From Streptomyces sp. NBC_00273 (lineage in GTDB: Bacteria > Actinomycetota > Actinomycetes > Streptomycetales > Streptomycetaceae), in contig NZ_CP108067.1 in assembly GCF_036178145.1 (NCBI RefSeq), forward strand, positions 5,146,001-5,210,000: a stretch of 64,000 nt of DNA, in the 5' to 3' direction. The notes under the pieces are model-generated. The model searched no databases. It saw only the letters and a list, made by a program, of their open reading frames with translations, and was not told where the DNA came from. This document shows positions 21,377 through 30,730 of this stretch, in pieces. The position numbers and the translations under genes were made by a program. How positions within the stretch are numbered: the stretch's first letter is position 1; each line of letters begins with the position of its first letter.

Positions 21377-23551
21377 TCAGCGCCCCAAACGTCCGCGGAC
21401 CATTCCGACCATCGCGTTGAGCTCTTCGATCCGCATCCGCTTGGCGGCGATGAGGAACACCGCGACCAGGGCGATCCCGCCGGTGAGGAGGGCGGTGACG
21501 GAGCCGGTGACTCCGCTGCCCAGCCACTGGGTGACCCCGAAAGCGGCCGCGCCGGCCACGGCGGCGGCCGGGATGCAGGCGCCGGTGAGACGGGCGTAGG
21601 TGCGCATGACGTGCGCCCCGTCGAGGTCGCCACCGAGCCGGGTGCGCAGGCGACGCCAGGCGACGCCGACGCCGACGGCGTAGCCGAGCCCGTAGGCGGC
21701 GGCCATGCCGACCACCGCCCACCGGGCGGGGAGCACGAAGAAGGAGACCGCCGAGCCTGCCGCGTTGACGGCGGCGACGATGACGGTGTTGTAGAAGGGC
21801 GTCCGGGTGTCCTCGTAGGCGTAGAAGCCGCGCAGGACCACGTACTGGACGGAGTACGGGATCAGGCCGAGGCCGAACGCCATCAGGATGTAGCCGATGT
21901 TCTGCGCGCCCGAACCCGAGCCGGCGTACAGCAGGGTGGCCATCGGGACACCGAGGGCGAGGAACGCGAAGGCGCAGGGCACGATCGCGACGGCCGAGGT
22001 GCGCAGCCCGTAGGAGATGTCGTCGCGGACCGCGGCGGCGTCGCCGTCGTGCGCGGAGCGGGAGATGCGGGGCAGGACGGCCGTCATGACGGAGACGGTG
22101 ATGATCGCCTGCGGCATCTGCCACAGCAGCAGCGCGTAGTTGTAGGCGGTGATGCCGGTGCCCGGGTGGCCCTGCCCCTCGGCGACGGATCCGGCCCAGG
22201 TGGCGAGCTGGGTGACGACCACGAGGCCGACCTGGTTGGCGAGGACGAAGAAGAACGTCCACTTGGCCAGGCGGGCGGCCTTGCCGAGGCCGTGGCCGCG
22301 CCAGTCGAAGCGCAGGCGCGGCTTGAAGCCCGCGTCGCGCAGGTACGGCAGCATCGCGAGGGCCTGGACGGTCAGGCCGAGCAGGGTGCCCAGGCCCAGC
22401 AGGCGCACGCCCTCGGGGGTGACGGTGGCGGCGTTGACGCCGGAGGTGGTGAAGCCGCCGAAGGCCCAGATGAAGGCGCCGAAGGTGGCGATGACCACGA
22501 TGTTGTTGAGGACCGGGGTCCACATCATCGCGCCGAAGCGGCCGCGGGCGTTGAGGATCTGACCCAGGACCACGTGCACGCCCATGAAGAACATGGTGGG
22601 CAGGCAGTAGCGGGCGAAGGCGACCGCGACGTCCATCTGCTGCGGGTCGGAGGCGATCTTCGGCGACATCATCGTGATGAACACCGGTGCGGCCAGGACG
22701 CAGATGGTGGTGACGGCGGCCAGCAGCACCACGACGAGGGTCAGCAGCCGGTTGGCGTACGCCTGTCCGCCGTCGTCGTCGTTCTTCATGGCCCGGACCA
22801 GCTGCGGGATGAAGACGGCGTTCAGGGCGCCACCGCCGACCAGCACGTAGATCATCGTGGGCAGGGTGTTGGCGATCTGGTACGTGTCGTTGAACGTGCC
22901 GACGCCGATGGCACCCGCGATCGCCAGGGTCTTCAGGAAGCCGGTGAGGCGGGAGACGATCGTGCCCGCGGCCATCAGCGCGCTGGACTTGAGCAGGGTC
23001 GCTGCCCGTCCGGCGGGCTTGCTCGGCGCCGGTGCGGCGACGGGCGCCTCCTCGACGGGGGTGCGGGGCGCCGCCTCCTGGTCCCGGTACAAGTGCGCGA
23101 AGGCATCCGGTTCGGGCTGCGCGTCCGAGGCATTGGTGACGAGGGAGTCCACGCCGACGAACTGGGTGGTGGTGGCGTGGTCGCCGTACGGCAGGTGGCG
23201 CGAGGGGCCGTCCGGCTCGGGCGGCGGGGTCTGGGCCCAGACGCGCGGGTCGGGGGAGTACGAGGGTGCGGTCGGCGCGGCGTAGAGCGGGCCGGGCTCC
23301 TGGTAGGTCCCGGGCGGCGGCGGCGGGTGCGAGGCGCGGTCGTAGAGCACCTCGGCGACCGGATCCTGGGCCGACAGGTCGTGGGACCGGTACGGGTCGT
23401 GGCCGTAGGCGTCTTGGACGTACGGGTCACGTTCCAGCGCGGGCGCAGGCGCGGGAACCTGCCCGGGCACCGGGGTGCCCGGGGCAGCGCCCTGGGAGGG
23501 CGCAGGCCCACCAGTGCCCTGCGCGCGGTCACCGTCGTACGGCGCGTTCAT
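21377..23551 (-). CDS. murJ: Lipid II flippase MurJ (MviN)
   Basis: 724 residues. The first 185 or so are a disordered Pro/Tyr/Gly-rich cytoplasmic extension (repeats such as RDPYVQDAYGHDPYRS). A 14-helix MATE-like core starts at SSALMAAGTIVSRLTGFLKT and includes PTMIYVLVGGGALNAVFIPQ and MMSPKIASD. MurJ moves lipid II across the membrane for peptidoglycan synthesis. The long N-terminal extension is usual in Streptomyces and could be a phosphorylation or partner-binding region. It is followed after 117 bases by the pseudokinase gene and preceded by the DUF6049 gene on the same strand, so one envelope operon is likely. Confidence 0.93.
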   Translation of the reverse strand: MNAPYDGDRAQGTGGPAPSQGAAPGTPVPGQVPAPAPALERDPYVQDAYGHDPYRSHDLSAQDPVAEVLYDRASHPPPPPGTYQEPGPLYAAPTAPSYSPDPRVWAQTPPPEPDGPSRHLPYGDHATTTQFVGVDSLVTNASDAQPEPDAFAHLYRDQEAAPRTPVEEAPVAAPAPSKPAGRAATLLKSSALMAAGTIVSRLTGFLKTLAIAGAIGVGTFNDTYQIANTLPTMIYVLVGGGALNAVFIPQLVRAMKNDDDGGQAYANRLLTLVVVLLAAVTTICVLAAPVFITMMSPKIASDPQQMDVAVAFARYCLPTMFFMGVHVVLGQILNARGRFGAMMWTPVLNNIVVIATFGAFIWAFGGFTTSGVNAATVTPEGVRLLGLGTLLGLTVQALAMLPYLRDAGFKPRLRFDWRGHGLGKAARLAKWTFFFVLANQVGLVVVTQLATWAGSVAEGQGHPGTGITAYNYALLLWQMPQAIITVSVMTAVLPRISRSAHDGDAAAVRDDISYGLRTSAVAIVPCAFAFLALGVPMATLLYAGSGSGAQNIGYILMAFGLGLIPYSVQYVVLRGFYAYEDTRTPFYNTVIVAAVNAAGSAVSFFVLPARWAVVGMAAAYGLGYAVGVGVAWRRLRTRLGGDLDGAHVMRTYARLTGACIPAAAVAGAAAFGVTQWLGSGVTGSVTALLTGGIALVAVFLIAAKRMRIEELNAMVGMVRGRLGR

Positions 23552-23597
23552 CGAAACCCCACCTCATCGTCCCCAGGCCGACCGGCCACGGCGTCAA

Positions 23598-25862
23598 TCA
23601 ACGGTCCACTGTCTCACTCGCGCCGGACCCCTCGGTGCTTTGCGCTCCGGTGTCAGGGGACTCGTCACTCGGCTGCGTGCTCTCCTCGGCGGCCGCGCGT
23701 GCTGCGACGCGCTTGCGACTGGCGTACATCTTGATGCCTGCCAGGACCAGGAGGAGCACACCGCCGGCGATGACGAGCATCACGGTGGGCGTGATCTCGG
23801 TGGCCTCGACGGTGAACTTGCGTTCCTTGCCGTAGGGGACGCCGTCCTTGGTGAACAGCTGAGCCGTGACCTCGACGGGGCCGCTCGCGGTGGCGTTGGC
23901 GGTGAACTTGACCGTCTGGGTGTGGTCGCCCTGGACGGTGACCTGCTGCTCGGCCTGCCCGCTCTTGCCGAACATCAGGCGGGTCGGGTTGGCGGACTTC
24001 ACCCGCAGCACGAGGTCGTGAACATCCTGGACCAGGCTGTTCTGGACGCTGACCGGGATGGTGGCGCTGTGTCCGGACAAGGTGGCGTCGGACTTGGGGA
24101 TGACCTTGACCTTCTCGGTGAGGCCGATCAGGTAGTCCTGCACCTGGTCCCGGTAGAGGCCGGCCTCTTCGGGACGGCCGCGCCAGGAGGTGGACATCTC
24201 GCGGTTGGTGGTGTTGCCGAAGGGGATCTCCACGCGGTCGGGCGCGGCGAGGATCACCTTGAAGCGGTCGAGGGTGCTCTGCGTGGTGCGGATCTTCTCG
24301 AAGGCCGACACCGGTAGCTCCTGCTTGCGCAGGGACTCGGGGTACTGGCCGGCGCCCGGCACCTGGGTGGTGGCTCCGGGGTCGGGCTTGGCGGCGGCCG
24401 CGGCCTCGAGGTCCGCGGGCTGGGTCCAGCGGCCCGCCTGGAGGCCGCGTACGGCTTCGGCCATCGACTGGACCTGGCTGACGCTGGGCATCCGCTGCGG
24501 GGCGACGACGAAGCTGCGCGGCTCGTCGGTCTTCTGCAGGTTCAGGGCGAGGGTGTGGGCGAGGAAACGCTGCACGGCGAGCGTGGAGGTCCCGGCGTCC
24601 AGCATGTCGCCCTCGAAGGCGGTGGACAGGTCGGCGTCGGCCACGACGGCGGTGGTGCCGGCGCCGATGGGCCGGGCGGCCGAGGGCGTGTAGCCGAGGG
24701 CGCCGCTCTCCACGAGGCTGTCGCTGCGGGTGAGGACGTTGTGGGCGCCGGCGGACGTGGCGACATTGACGATCGAGGGATCGATGGCGCCGTTCACGGG
24801 CCAGGAGAAGTCCGTGGACGCGGGAACGTGCAGGACCGTCTCGACGGCCTGCTTCGCCTTGTCCGTGGCGGGGCGCAGCTGGCCCAGGGTGCCCGAGACG
24901 TCCTTGCCGTGGTGGGCGAGGGAGGCGAGGTCGGGGTCGGCGAACGGCAGGGCGACGACCTTCTTGCCCTGGACGGCCGCTTCCAGGGAGCTCAGCCACT
25001 GCTCGGCGACGGCCTTGCTCTTGCCCTGGACGGGCTTGCCGCCAGGGCTGCGGACCCGGTAGCCCTTGGTCATCGCGTCGACCGTGTAGAGCAGGTCGGG
25101 GTCGATGACCCAGGTGATCGGCAGGTCCTTGCCGAGGGTGACCATCTGTTCCAGGCGCCCGCCCGGCCTGAGCTCGTCGGCGAGGGAGTCGTCGAGGAAG
25201 ACGGGGGTCTGGAGCTCGTCGGAGCCGGTCTCCGCCGTCACGCGCGTGGTGGAGATCAGCGGCCAGGCGTAGGTGAGCTGGGAGCGCTTGGCGGCGGCCT
25301 CCGGCTGCCAGGGCAGGAAGGTCCGCTTGATGCCCATCACCTGCTCGGACGGCCTGCTGTCGGTCACCCCGGACAGGGAGACGCCGAGCTGGTAGACACC
25401 GTCCTTGTCCAGCTCCAGCTTGTTCACCGGGACGGTGAGCGTGAACTCCTGGCTGATCTTCGACGGCAGGGAAGCGATCTTCACCGCGAAGGCCGGGTCG
25501 ATCTCGCCCGGATCGGTGCCGGCCCGGAAGCCGGTGCGCTCCGCCGCCTCGTCGATGGACGAGCGGTCCGCGAGCGCGGGCCCGACCCGTAGACCGACAT
25601 GTGCGTCGGTGATCGTCTCGGCACCGGTGTTGAGCACGGTGCCCCGGATGGTGAGGGTGTCGTTCTTGACCGGTGCCGAGGGGGCCATGGAGGTCAGCTG
25701 GACGTCCACGGCCGAGGCCTGCGCGGCCTCGGCCCGGGGGGCGGGAGAGTAGATCAGCGCGGCCAGTACGGGCGTCCCGGCGAGCAGGACGATCGCCCGC
25801 CGCAGCCACCGGCGCTGGGCAGGAGCGGGGGACGCCCCCTGGTTGTCAGCCGCCTCGGCCAC
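23598..25862 (-). CDS. Secreted, C-terminally anchored DUF6049 protein
   Basis: 754 residues. A signal-type helix RRAIVLLAGTPVLAALIYS lies at about 22-42 and a single C-terminal membrane helix (TPTVMLVIAGGVLLLVLAGI) near residue 715 leaves a short basic cytoplasmic tail. The body, about 660 residues, is extracellular; an Ig-like start (VDVQLTSMAPSAPVKNDTLT) and later beta-rich segments are visible. The middle (ITWVIDPDLLYTVDAM) resembles a polysaccharide-deacetylase-like barrel, but no catalytic motif is recognised. It matches the position of mycobacterial Rv3909, next to MviN. It lies 46 bases upstream of murJ and is probably in the same operon. Function unknown. Confidence 0.7.
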   Translation of the reverse strand: MAEAADNQGASPAPAQRRWLRRAIVLLAGTPVLAALIYSPAPRAEAAQASAVDVQLTSMAPSAPVKNDTLTIRGTVLNTGAETITDAHVGLRVGPALADRSSIDEAAERTGFRAGTDPGEIDPAFAVKIASLPSKISQEFTLTVPVNKLELDKDGVYQLGVSLSGVTDSRPSEQVMGIKRTFLPWQPEAAAKRSQLTYAWPLISTTRVTAETGSDELQTPVFLDDSLADELRPGGRLEQMVTLGKDLPITWVIDPDLLYTVDAMTKGYRVRSPGGKPVQGKSKAVAEQWLSSLEAAVQGKKVVALPFADPDLASLAHHGKDVSGTLGQLRPATDKAKQAVETVLHVPASTDFSWPVNGAIDPSIVNVATSAGAHNVLTRSDSLVESGALGYTPSAARPIGAGTTAVVADADLSTAFEGDMLDAGTSTLAVQRFLAHTLALNLQKTDEPRSFVVAPQRMPSVSQVQSMAEAVRGLQAGRWTQPADLEAAAAAKPDPGATTQVPGAGQYPESLRKQELPVSAFEKIRTTQSTLDRFKVILAAPDRVEIPFGNTTNREMSTSWRGRPEEAGLYRDQVQDYLIGLTEKVKVIPKSDATLSGHSATIPVSVQNSLVQDVHDLVLRVKSANPTRLMFGKSGQAEQQVTVQGDHTQTVKFTANATASGPVEVTAQLFTKDGVPYGKERKFTVEATEITPTVMLVIAGGVLLLVLAGIKMYASRKRVAARAAAEESTQPSDESPDTGAQSTEGSGASETVDR

Positions 25863-26048
25863 GCGCTAGCCCGTCCCTCGAAGTGTCAGTGGTCGTCTTT
25901 TGTGCGTCCACGCATGGTAACGAGGCCCGCTGTGTGCGAGTGCCGCGCCTTGCTCCACATGATCGGCTCAGGACCCCGGGGGCCGCGTACCGGGGTGGCC
26001 GCAAAACGGGGCGGCTCCTGGGGGGCCGGGCACGTACCCTTTTCTGTT

Positions 26049-27515
26049 GTGCCGAACGCCAACGAAGACAACCCCAGTGCCCTGAGTCAGGTGCAGCGCC
26101 GCGCGGTCAGTGAACTGCTGCGGGTCGCTCCTGTCGCCGACGAGCTCGGCCGCCGTTTCCAGGAGGCGGGCTTCCGCCTCGCCCTGGTCGGTGGGTCCGT
26201 CCGCGACGCGCTGCTGGGGCGTCTCGGCAACGATCTCGACTTCACCACCGATGCCCGCCCCGAGGACGTTCTGAAGATCGTCCGGCCGTGGGCGGACTCG
26301 GTGTGGGACGTCGGCATCGCCTTCGGCACCGTCGGGGCTCAGAAGAGCGCTCGCGTCGGGGACGCCGTACGGAATTTCCAGATCGAGGTGACGACGTACC
26401 GCTCGGAGGCCTACGACCGTACGTCGCGCAAGCCCGAGGTCTCCTACGGCGACTCGATCGACGAGGACCTGGTCCGGCGTGACTTCACGGTCAACGCCAT
26501 GGCCCTGGCCCTGCCCGAGCAGGAGTTCATCGACCCGCACGGCGGTCTGGAGGACCTGGCCGCCGGTGTGCTGCGCACGCCCGGAACCCCGGAGGAGTCC
26601 TTCTCCGACGACCCGCTGCGGATGCTGCGGGCGGCGCGGTTCGCCGCCCAGCTGGACTTCGAGGTCGCCCCGGAGGTCGTCGCGGCCATGAAGGCGATGT
26701 CCGAGCGGATCGAGATCGTTTCCGCGGAGCGGGTCCAGGGCGAGCTGAACAAGCTGATCCTGTCCGCCCACCCGCGCAAGGGTCTGGGACTGCTGGTGGA
26801 CACGGGGCTGGCCGACCGGGTGCTTCCCGAGCTGCCCGCGCTGAGGCTGGAGAGTGATGAGCACCACCGGCACAAGGACGTCTACGACCACTCGCTGATC
26901 GTGCTGGAGCAGGCGATCGCGCTGGAGGAGGACGGCCCGGACCTCGTCCTGCGGCTCGCGGCCCTGCTGCACGACATCGGCAAGCCCCGCACCCGCCGGT
27001 TCGAGAGCGACGGCCGGGTCTCCTTCCACCACCACGAGGTGGTGGGCGCGAAGATGACCAAGAAGCGGCTCACCGCCCTGAAGTACTCCAACGACATGAT
27101 CAAGGACGTGTCCCGGCTGGTGGAGCTGCACCTGCGCTTCCACGGCTACGGCGACGGGGAGTGGACCGACTCCGCGGTCAGGCGCTACGTCCGCGACGCC
27201 GGTCCCCTGCTGGAGCGTCTGCACAAGCTGACCCGGTCCGACTGCACCACGCGCAACAAGCGCAAGGCCAATGCCCTCTCCCGGACCTACGACGGGCTGG
27301 AGCAGCGCATCGCGCAGCTCCAGGAGCAGGAGGAGCTGGACGCGATCCGGCCCGACCTGGACGGCAACGAGATCATGCAGGTGCTCGACGTGCGCCCCGG
27401 TCCGGTGATCGGCAAGGCCTACGCCTTCCTGCTGGAGCTGCGGCTGGAGAACGGCCCGATGGGCCGTGACGCCGCTGTCGTCGCGCTGAAGGAGTGGTGG
27501 GCCGCACAGGCCTGA
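26049..27515 (+). CDS. pcnB: CCA-adding tRNA nucleotidyltransferase with HD domain
   Basis: 488 residues from GTG at 26049 (MPNANEDNPSALSQVQRRAV); the 150 upstream open codons overlap the divergent DUF6049 gene. The polymerase-beta-type head is complete: LVGGSVRDALLGR and NDLDFTTDARPEDVL near residues 45-75, then RRDFTVNAMAL. The C-terminal part has an HD hydrolase motif LLHDIGKPRTRRFE and HHHEVVG. It adds or repairs the 3'-CCA of tRNAs. It is convergent with the MFS gene over a terminator that contains a parS site. Its position beside DUF6049 and murJ is the same in mycobacteria. Confidence 0.94.
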   Translation: MPNANEDNPSALSQVQRRAVSELLRVAPVADELGRRFQEAGFRLALVGGSVRDALLGRLGNDLDFTTDARPEDVLKIVRPWADSVWDVGIAFGTVGAQKSARVGDAVRNFQIEVTTYRSEAYDRTSRKPEVSYGDSIDEDLVRRDFTVNAMALALPEQEFIDPHGGLEDLAAGVLRTPGTPEESFSDDPLRMLRAARFAAQLDFEVAPEVVAAMKAMSERIEIVSAERVQGELNKLILSAHPRKGLGLLVDTGLADRVLPELPALRLESDEHHRHKDVYDHSLIVLEQAIALEEDGPDLVLRLAALLHDIGKPRTRRFESDGRVSFHHHEVVGAKMTKKRLTALKYSNDMIKDVSRLVELHLRFHGYGDGEWTDSAVRRYVRDAGPLLERLHKLTRSDCTTRNKRKANALSRTYDGLEQRIAQLQEQEELDAIRPDLDGNEIMQVLDVRPGPVIGKAYAFLLELRLENGPMGRDAAVVALKEWWAAQA

Positions 27516-27520
27516 CGTAC

Positions 27521-27566
27521 GAACGACGGGGGCGATGTTTCACGTGAAACATCGCCCCCGTCGTTC
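27521..27566. terminator. 46-bp perfect palindrome: convergent terminator with parS at its centre
   Basis: Bases 27521-27543 are exactly complementary to 27544-27566. The palindrome starts six bases after the pcnB stop and lies before the convergent MFS stop. The outer arms (GAACGACGGGGGCGAT) make a strong GC-rich stem; the centre is parS. It could act as a terminator for both genes. Confidence 0.8.
27537..27550. other. parS: parS site 6, centre of a terminator palindrome
   Basis: Perfect GTTTCACGTGAAAC at the dyad of the 46-bp palindrome. Confidence 0.95.
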
Positions 27567-27578
27567 TTCAGAGCTGAT

Positions 27579-27592
27579 GTTTCACGTGAAAC
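27579..27592. other. parS: parS site 7, overlapping the MFS stop codon
   Basis: Perfect GTTTCACGTGAAAC, 28 bases after site 6. The MFS gene ends ERRFT-stop, and its TGA (27584-27582) lies inside this site. Confidence 0.95.
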
Positions 27593-28850
27593 GTCGCTCC
27601 CCCCGGGCCAGGAGCACGGCGGTCGCGGCGTAGAGCGCGGACACGATGAGGATCAAGGCCACGGACCGCCCGTCGGTGGGGAGCATCAGGGAGGCCACCG
27701 CCGCGGCGCCGACGAACGCGACGTTGAACAGCACGTCGTAGACGGAGAAGACGCGGCCGCGGTAGTCGTCGTCCACCAGGGACTGCACTTCGGTGTCGGT
27801 GGCGATCTTGGCGCCTTGGGTGGCGAGGCCGAGTACGAAAGCGGTGGCCAGCATCGGTCCCGGGGCGAAGAACAGGCCGAGGGCCGGTACCAGGACGGCG
27901 GCGCCCGCGGAGCACGCGGTGATCCAGCCGAGCGGGCCCAGCTGGCCCACCAGCCAGGGGGTCACCACGGCGGCGGCGAAGAACCCGGCCCCGGAGGCGC
28001 CGACCGCGATGCCCAGCAGCGCCAGTCCGTCGGATTCGTTGTTCGACCAGGAGTAGCGGCAGAGCATCAGCAGCATCACGAACAGGGCCCCGTAGCAGAA
28101 CCGCATCATGGTCATTGCGGCGAGCGCCCGGGCCGCCTCGCGCCGGGAGGCGAGGTGGCGCAGGCCCTCGGCCATCCCGCGCACCGTGAGGGCGACCCCC
28201 TCGACGACCGAGGGATGGGCCCGGCCGGCGGGGTGGTCCGGCCCGAGGAGGCCGATGGCCAGTTGCAGGGAGACTAGGGCCGCGCACAGGTAGAGCCCGG
28301 CGCCCAGGAGCACGACGAGGGCGTTGGAGTCGGAGGCCAGCAGCCGGACGAGGAAGGCCAGCCCTCCGCCCGCCACCGCTGCGAGGGTTCCGGCGGTGGG
28401 GGAGAGCGCGTTCGCGGTGACCAGCTGATCGGGTCCGACGACGTGGGGCAGCGAGGCGGCGAGTCCGGACAGCACGAAGCGGTTGACGGCGGTCACGGAC
28501 AGGGCGGAGGCGTAGAACAGCCAGTCGGGCACCTGCGCGACGATCAGCATCCCGGTGACGCAGGCGAGGAAGGCCCGCAGGAGATTGCCGTAGAGGAAGA
28601 CCTGGCGGCGGCGCCAGCGGTCGAGCAGGACCCCGGCGAACGGGCCGATCGCCGAATAGGGCAGCAGTAGTACCGCCATGGCGGAGGCGATGGCCGCCGG
28701 GGAGGTCTGCTTCTCCGGGGAGAAGATGACGTAGGTGGCGAGTGCGACCTGGTAGACGCCGTCCGCGGCCTGGGAGAGCAGCCGAACGGCGAGCAGGTTG
28801 CGGAAATCCCTCAGGCGCAGGAGTACGCGCAGATCACGTACGACAGGCAT
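27582..28850 (-). CDS. MFS transporter, substrate unknown
   Basis: 422 residues from ATG at 28850 (MPVVRDLRVLLRLRDFRNLL); a long upstream open stretch overlaps the ino1 terminator and is rejected. About 12 hydrophobic helices are visible. The first loop carries GVLLDRWRRRQVFLYGN, the MFS A-like motif, and a second charged loop lies mid-protein (HLASRREAARALA). Actinobacterial relatives are often drug or small-molecule exporters, but nothing here fixes the substrate. A strong terminator separates it from ino1 upstream. The stop codon is embedded in parS. Confidence 0.85.
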   Translation of the reverse strand: MPVVRDLRVLLRLRDFRNLLAVRLLSQAADGVYQVALATYVIFSPEKQTSPAAIASAMAVLLLPYSAIGPFAGVLLDRWRRRQVFLYGNLLRAFLACVTGMLIVAQVPDWLFYASALSVTAVNRFVLSGLAASLPHVVGPDQLVTANALSPTAGTLAAVAGGGLAFLVRLLASDSNALVVLLGAGLYLCAALVSLQLAIGLLGPDHPAGRAHPSVVEGVALTVRGMAEGLRHLASRREAARALAAMTMMRFCYGALFVMLLMLCRYSWSNNESDGLALLGIAVGASGAGFFAAAVVTPWLVGQLGPLGWITACSAGAAVLVPALGLFFAPGPMLATAFVLGLATQGAKIATDTEVQSLVDDDYRGRVFSVYDVLFNVAFVGAAAVASLMLPTDGRSVALILIVSALYAATAVLLARGERRFT

Positions 28851-28868
28851 GAGGGCAAGGGTCACATA

Positions 28869-28909
28869 CGCGGAGGGTCCCCGGGCACATTGCCCGGGGA
28901 CCCTCCGCG
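28869..28909 (-). terminator. Terminator after ino1
   Basis: Perfect 19-bp stem (28869-28887 with 28891-28909) and a three-base loop, one of the strongest hairpins in the window, downstream of the minus-strand ino1 gene. Confidence 0.88.
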
Positions 28910-28954
28910 GAAGAACTGCCGAAGTCCAGGTGTCGTGACGACCCTTGGGTTCGG

Positions 28955-30037
28955 TTAGCGCTCGACCTCGCCCTTGATGAACTTCTCGACGTTGGCCAGG
29001 GCCTCGTCGTCGAAGTACTGCACCGGCGGGGACTTCATGAAGTAGCTGGACGCCGACAGGATCGGGCCGCCGATGCCGCGGTCCTTGGCGATCTTCGCGG
29101 CGCGCAGGGCGTCGATGATGACACCGGCCGAGTTCGGGGAGTCCCACACTTCGAGCTTGTACTCGAGGTTCAGCGGGACGTCGCCGAAGGCGCGACCCTC
29201 GAGGCGGACGTAGGCCCACTTGCGGTCGTCGAGCCACGCGACGTAGTCGGACGGGCCGATGTGGACGTTCTTCTCGCCCATCTCACGGTCGGGGATCTGC
29301 GAGGTGACGGCCTGCGTCTTCGAGATCTTCTTCGACTCGAGGCGGTCGCGCTCCAGCATGTTCTTGAAGTCCATGTTGCCGCCGACGTTGAGCTGCATGG
29401 TGCGCTCAAGACGGACACCGCGGTCCTCGAACAGCTTCGCCATCACGCGGTGCGTGATGGTGGCGCCGACCTGCGACTTGATGTCGTCGCCGACGATCGG
29501 GACACCGGCCTCGGTGAACTTGTCCGCCCACTCCTTGGTGCCGGCGATGAAGACCGGGAGGGCGTTGACGAAGGCGACCTTGGCGTCGATGGCGCACTGG
29601 GCGTAGAACTTCGCCGCGTCCTCGGAACCGACGGGCAGGTAGCAGATCAGGACGTCGACCTCGCGGTCCTTGAGGACCTGGACCACGTCGACCGGAGCCT
29701 CGGCGGACTCCTCGATCGTCATGCGGTAGTACTTGCCCAGGCCGTCGTAGGTGTGGCCGCGCTGGACGGTCACACCGGCGTTCGGGACGTCGCAGATCTT
29801 GATGGTGTTGTTCTCGCTGGCGCCGATGGCGTCCGAGAGGTCGAGGCCGACCTTCTTCGCGTCGACGTCGAACGCGGCGACGAACTCGATGTCACGCACG
29901 TGGTAGTCGCCGAACTGGACGTGCATCAGACCGGGGACCTTGGCCGCCGGGTCGGCGTCCTTGTAGTACTCGACGCCCTGCACCAGCGAGGCGGCGCAGT
30001 TGCCTACGCCGACGATGGCTACGCGAACCGAACCCAT
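28955..30037 (-). CDS. ino1: Myo-inositol-1-phosphate synthase
   Basis: 360 residues from ATG at 30037 ([21 protein letters not shown]), chosen because the Rossmann strand starts at once and a GGGAG lies just upstream. NAD-binding GVGNCAAS, then [17 protein letters not shown] and the catalytic-domain signature [16 protein letters not shown] and [13 protein letters not shown]. It converts glucose-6-phosphate to inositol-1-phosphate, the source of inositol lipids and mycothiol in actinobacteria. It is of the short prokaryotic type. padR lies 49 bases upstream on the same strand. Confidence 0.95.
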   Translation of the reverse strand: MGSVRVAIVGVGNCAASLVQGVEYYKDADPAAKVPGLMHVQFGDYHVRDIEFVAAFDVDAKKVGLDLSDAIGASENNTIKICDVPNAGVTVQRGHTYDGLGKYYRMTIEESAEAPVDVVQVLKDREVDVLICYLPVGSEDAAKFYAQCAIDAKVAFVNALPVFIAGTKEWADKFTEAGVPIVGDDIKSQVGATITHRVMAKLFEDRGVRLERTMQLNVGGNMDFKNMLERDRLESKKISKTQAVTSQIPDREMGEKNVHIGPSDYVAWLDDRKWAYVRLEGRAFGDVPLNLEYKLEVWDSPNSAGVIIDALRAAKIAKDRGIGGPILSASSYFMKSPPVQYFDDEALANVEKFIKGEVER

Positions 30038-30065
30038 TCCGGTTGCTCCCTGTTTGTTCTCGGAC

Positions 30066-30088
30066 GAGGCCTGCGAGGTGCAGGCCTC
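30066..30088 (-). terminator. Hairpin between padR and ino1
   Basis: GAGGCCTGC (30066-30074) pairs with GCAGGCCTC (30080-30088), five-base loop, overlapping the end of padR. It may attenuate read-through from padR into ino1. Confidence 0.5.
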
Positions 30089-30689
30089 ATTTTTCAGTTT
30101 CGTCGGACGGACCGGTTCGTCTCCGATCCCGTCCCGCCCGCTCACTCTCGATGAGCTCGTTCAGCCAGCGCACTTCGCGCTCCACGGATTCCATGCCGTG
30201 CCGCTGCAGCTCGAGCGTGTAGTCGTCGAGGCGCTCCCGCGTCCGGGCGATCGAGGCGCGCATCTTCTCCAGGCGCTCCTCCAGCCGGCTGCGGCGGCCC
30301 TCCAGTACCCGCATGCGGACGTCTCGTTCGGTCTGGCCGAAGAAGGCGAAGCGGGCGGCGAAGGACTCGTCCTCCCAGGTGTCGGGGCCCGTGTGGGAGA
30401 GCAATTCCTCGAAATGCTCCTTACCCGCGGCCGTCAACCGGTAGACGATCTTGGCGCGGCGCCCTGCGAGTGAAGCGGCGAGAGCGTCCTCCGGGGCGTT
30501 GCCCGGCTCTTCGATCAACCAGCCGTTGGCGACCAGCGTCTTGAGGCAGGGGTAGAGCGTCCCGTAGCTGAAGGCTCTGAACACCCCCAGTGAGGTGTTG
30601 AGCCGCTTGCGCAGCTCATAGCCGTGCATGGGGGATTCGCGAAGCAGGCCGAGGACGGCGAACTCGAGGATGCCTGAGCGTCTGCTCAT
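30087..30689 (-). CDS. PadR-family transcriptional regulator
   Basis: 200 residues. The N-terminal winged helix is typical: [21 protein letters not shown], then [20 protein letters not shown] coiled-coil region follows at about 130-180 ([19 protein letters not shown]), the dimerising vinculin-like C-terminal domain. The gene is preceded by a perfect palindrome with sequence ATGTAT-type half-sites at 30731-30751, likely its own operator. ino1 is the next gene on the same strand, so control of inositol synthesis is possible, not shown. Confidence 0.88.
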   Translation of the reverse strand: MSRRSGILEFAVLGLLRESPMHGYELRKRLNTSLGVFRAFSYGTLYPCLKTLVANGWLIEEPGNAPEDALAASLAGRRAKIVYRLTAAGKEHFEELLSHTGPDTWEDESFAARFAFFGQTERDVRMRVLEGRRSRLEERLEKMRASIARTRERLDDYTLELQRHGMESVEREVRWLNELIESERAGRDRRRTGPSDETEK

Positions 30690-30730
30690 CCGCCTGCCTC
30701 TCCTCCGCCCCTGAGTCTTTATGTCGAGCT

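Noticed and set aside
18344..23734. A 1796-codon open frame on the plus strand
   Set aside because: It is antisense to sigM, the pseudokinase and murJ, and its translation is Arg/Gly/Asp/His-rich low-complexity sequence. Such frames are an artefact of GC-rich codon use.
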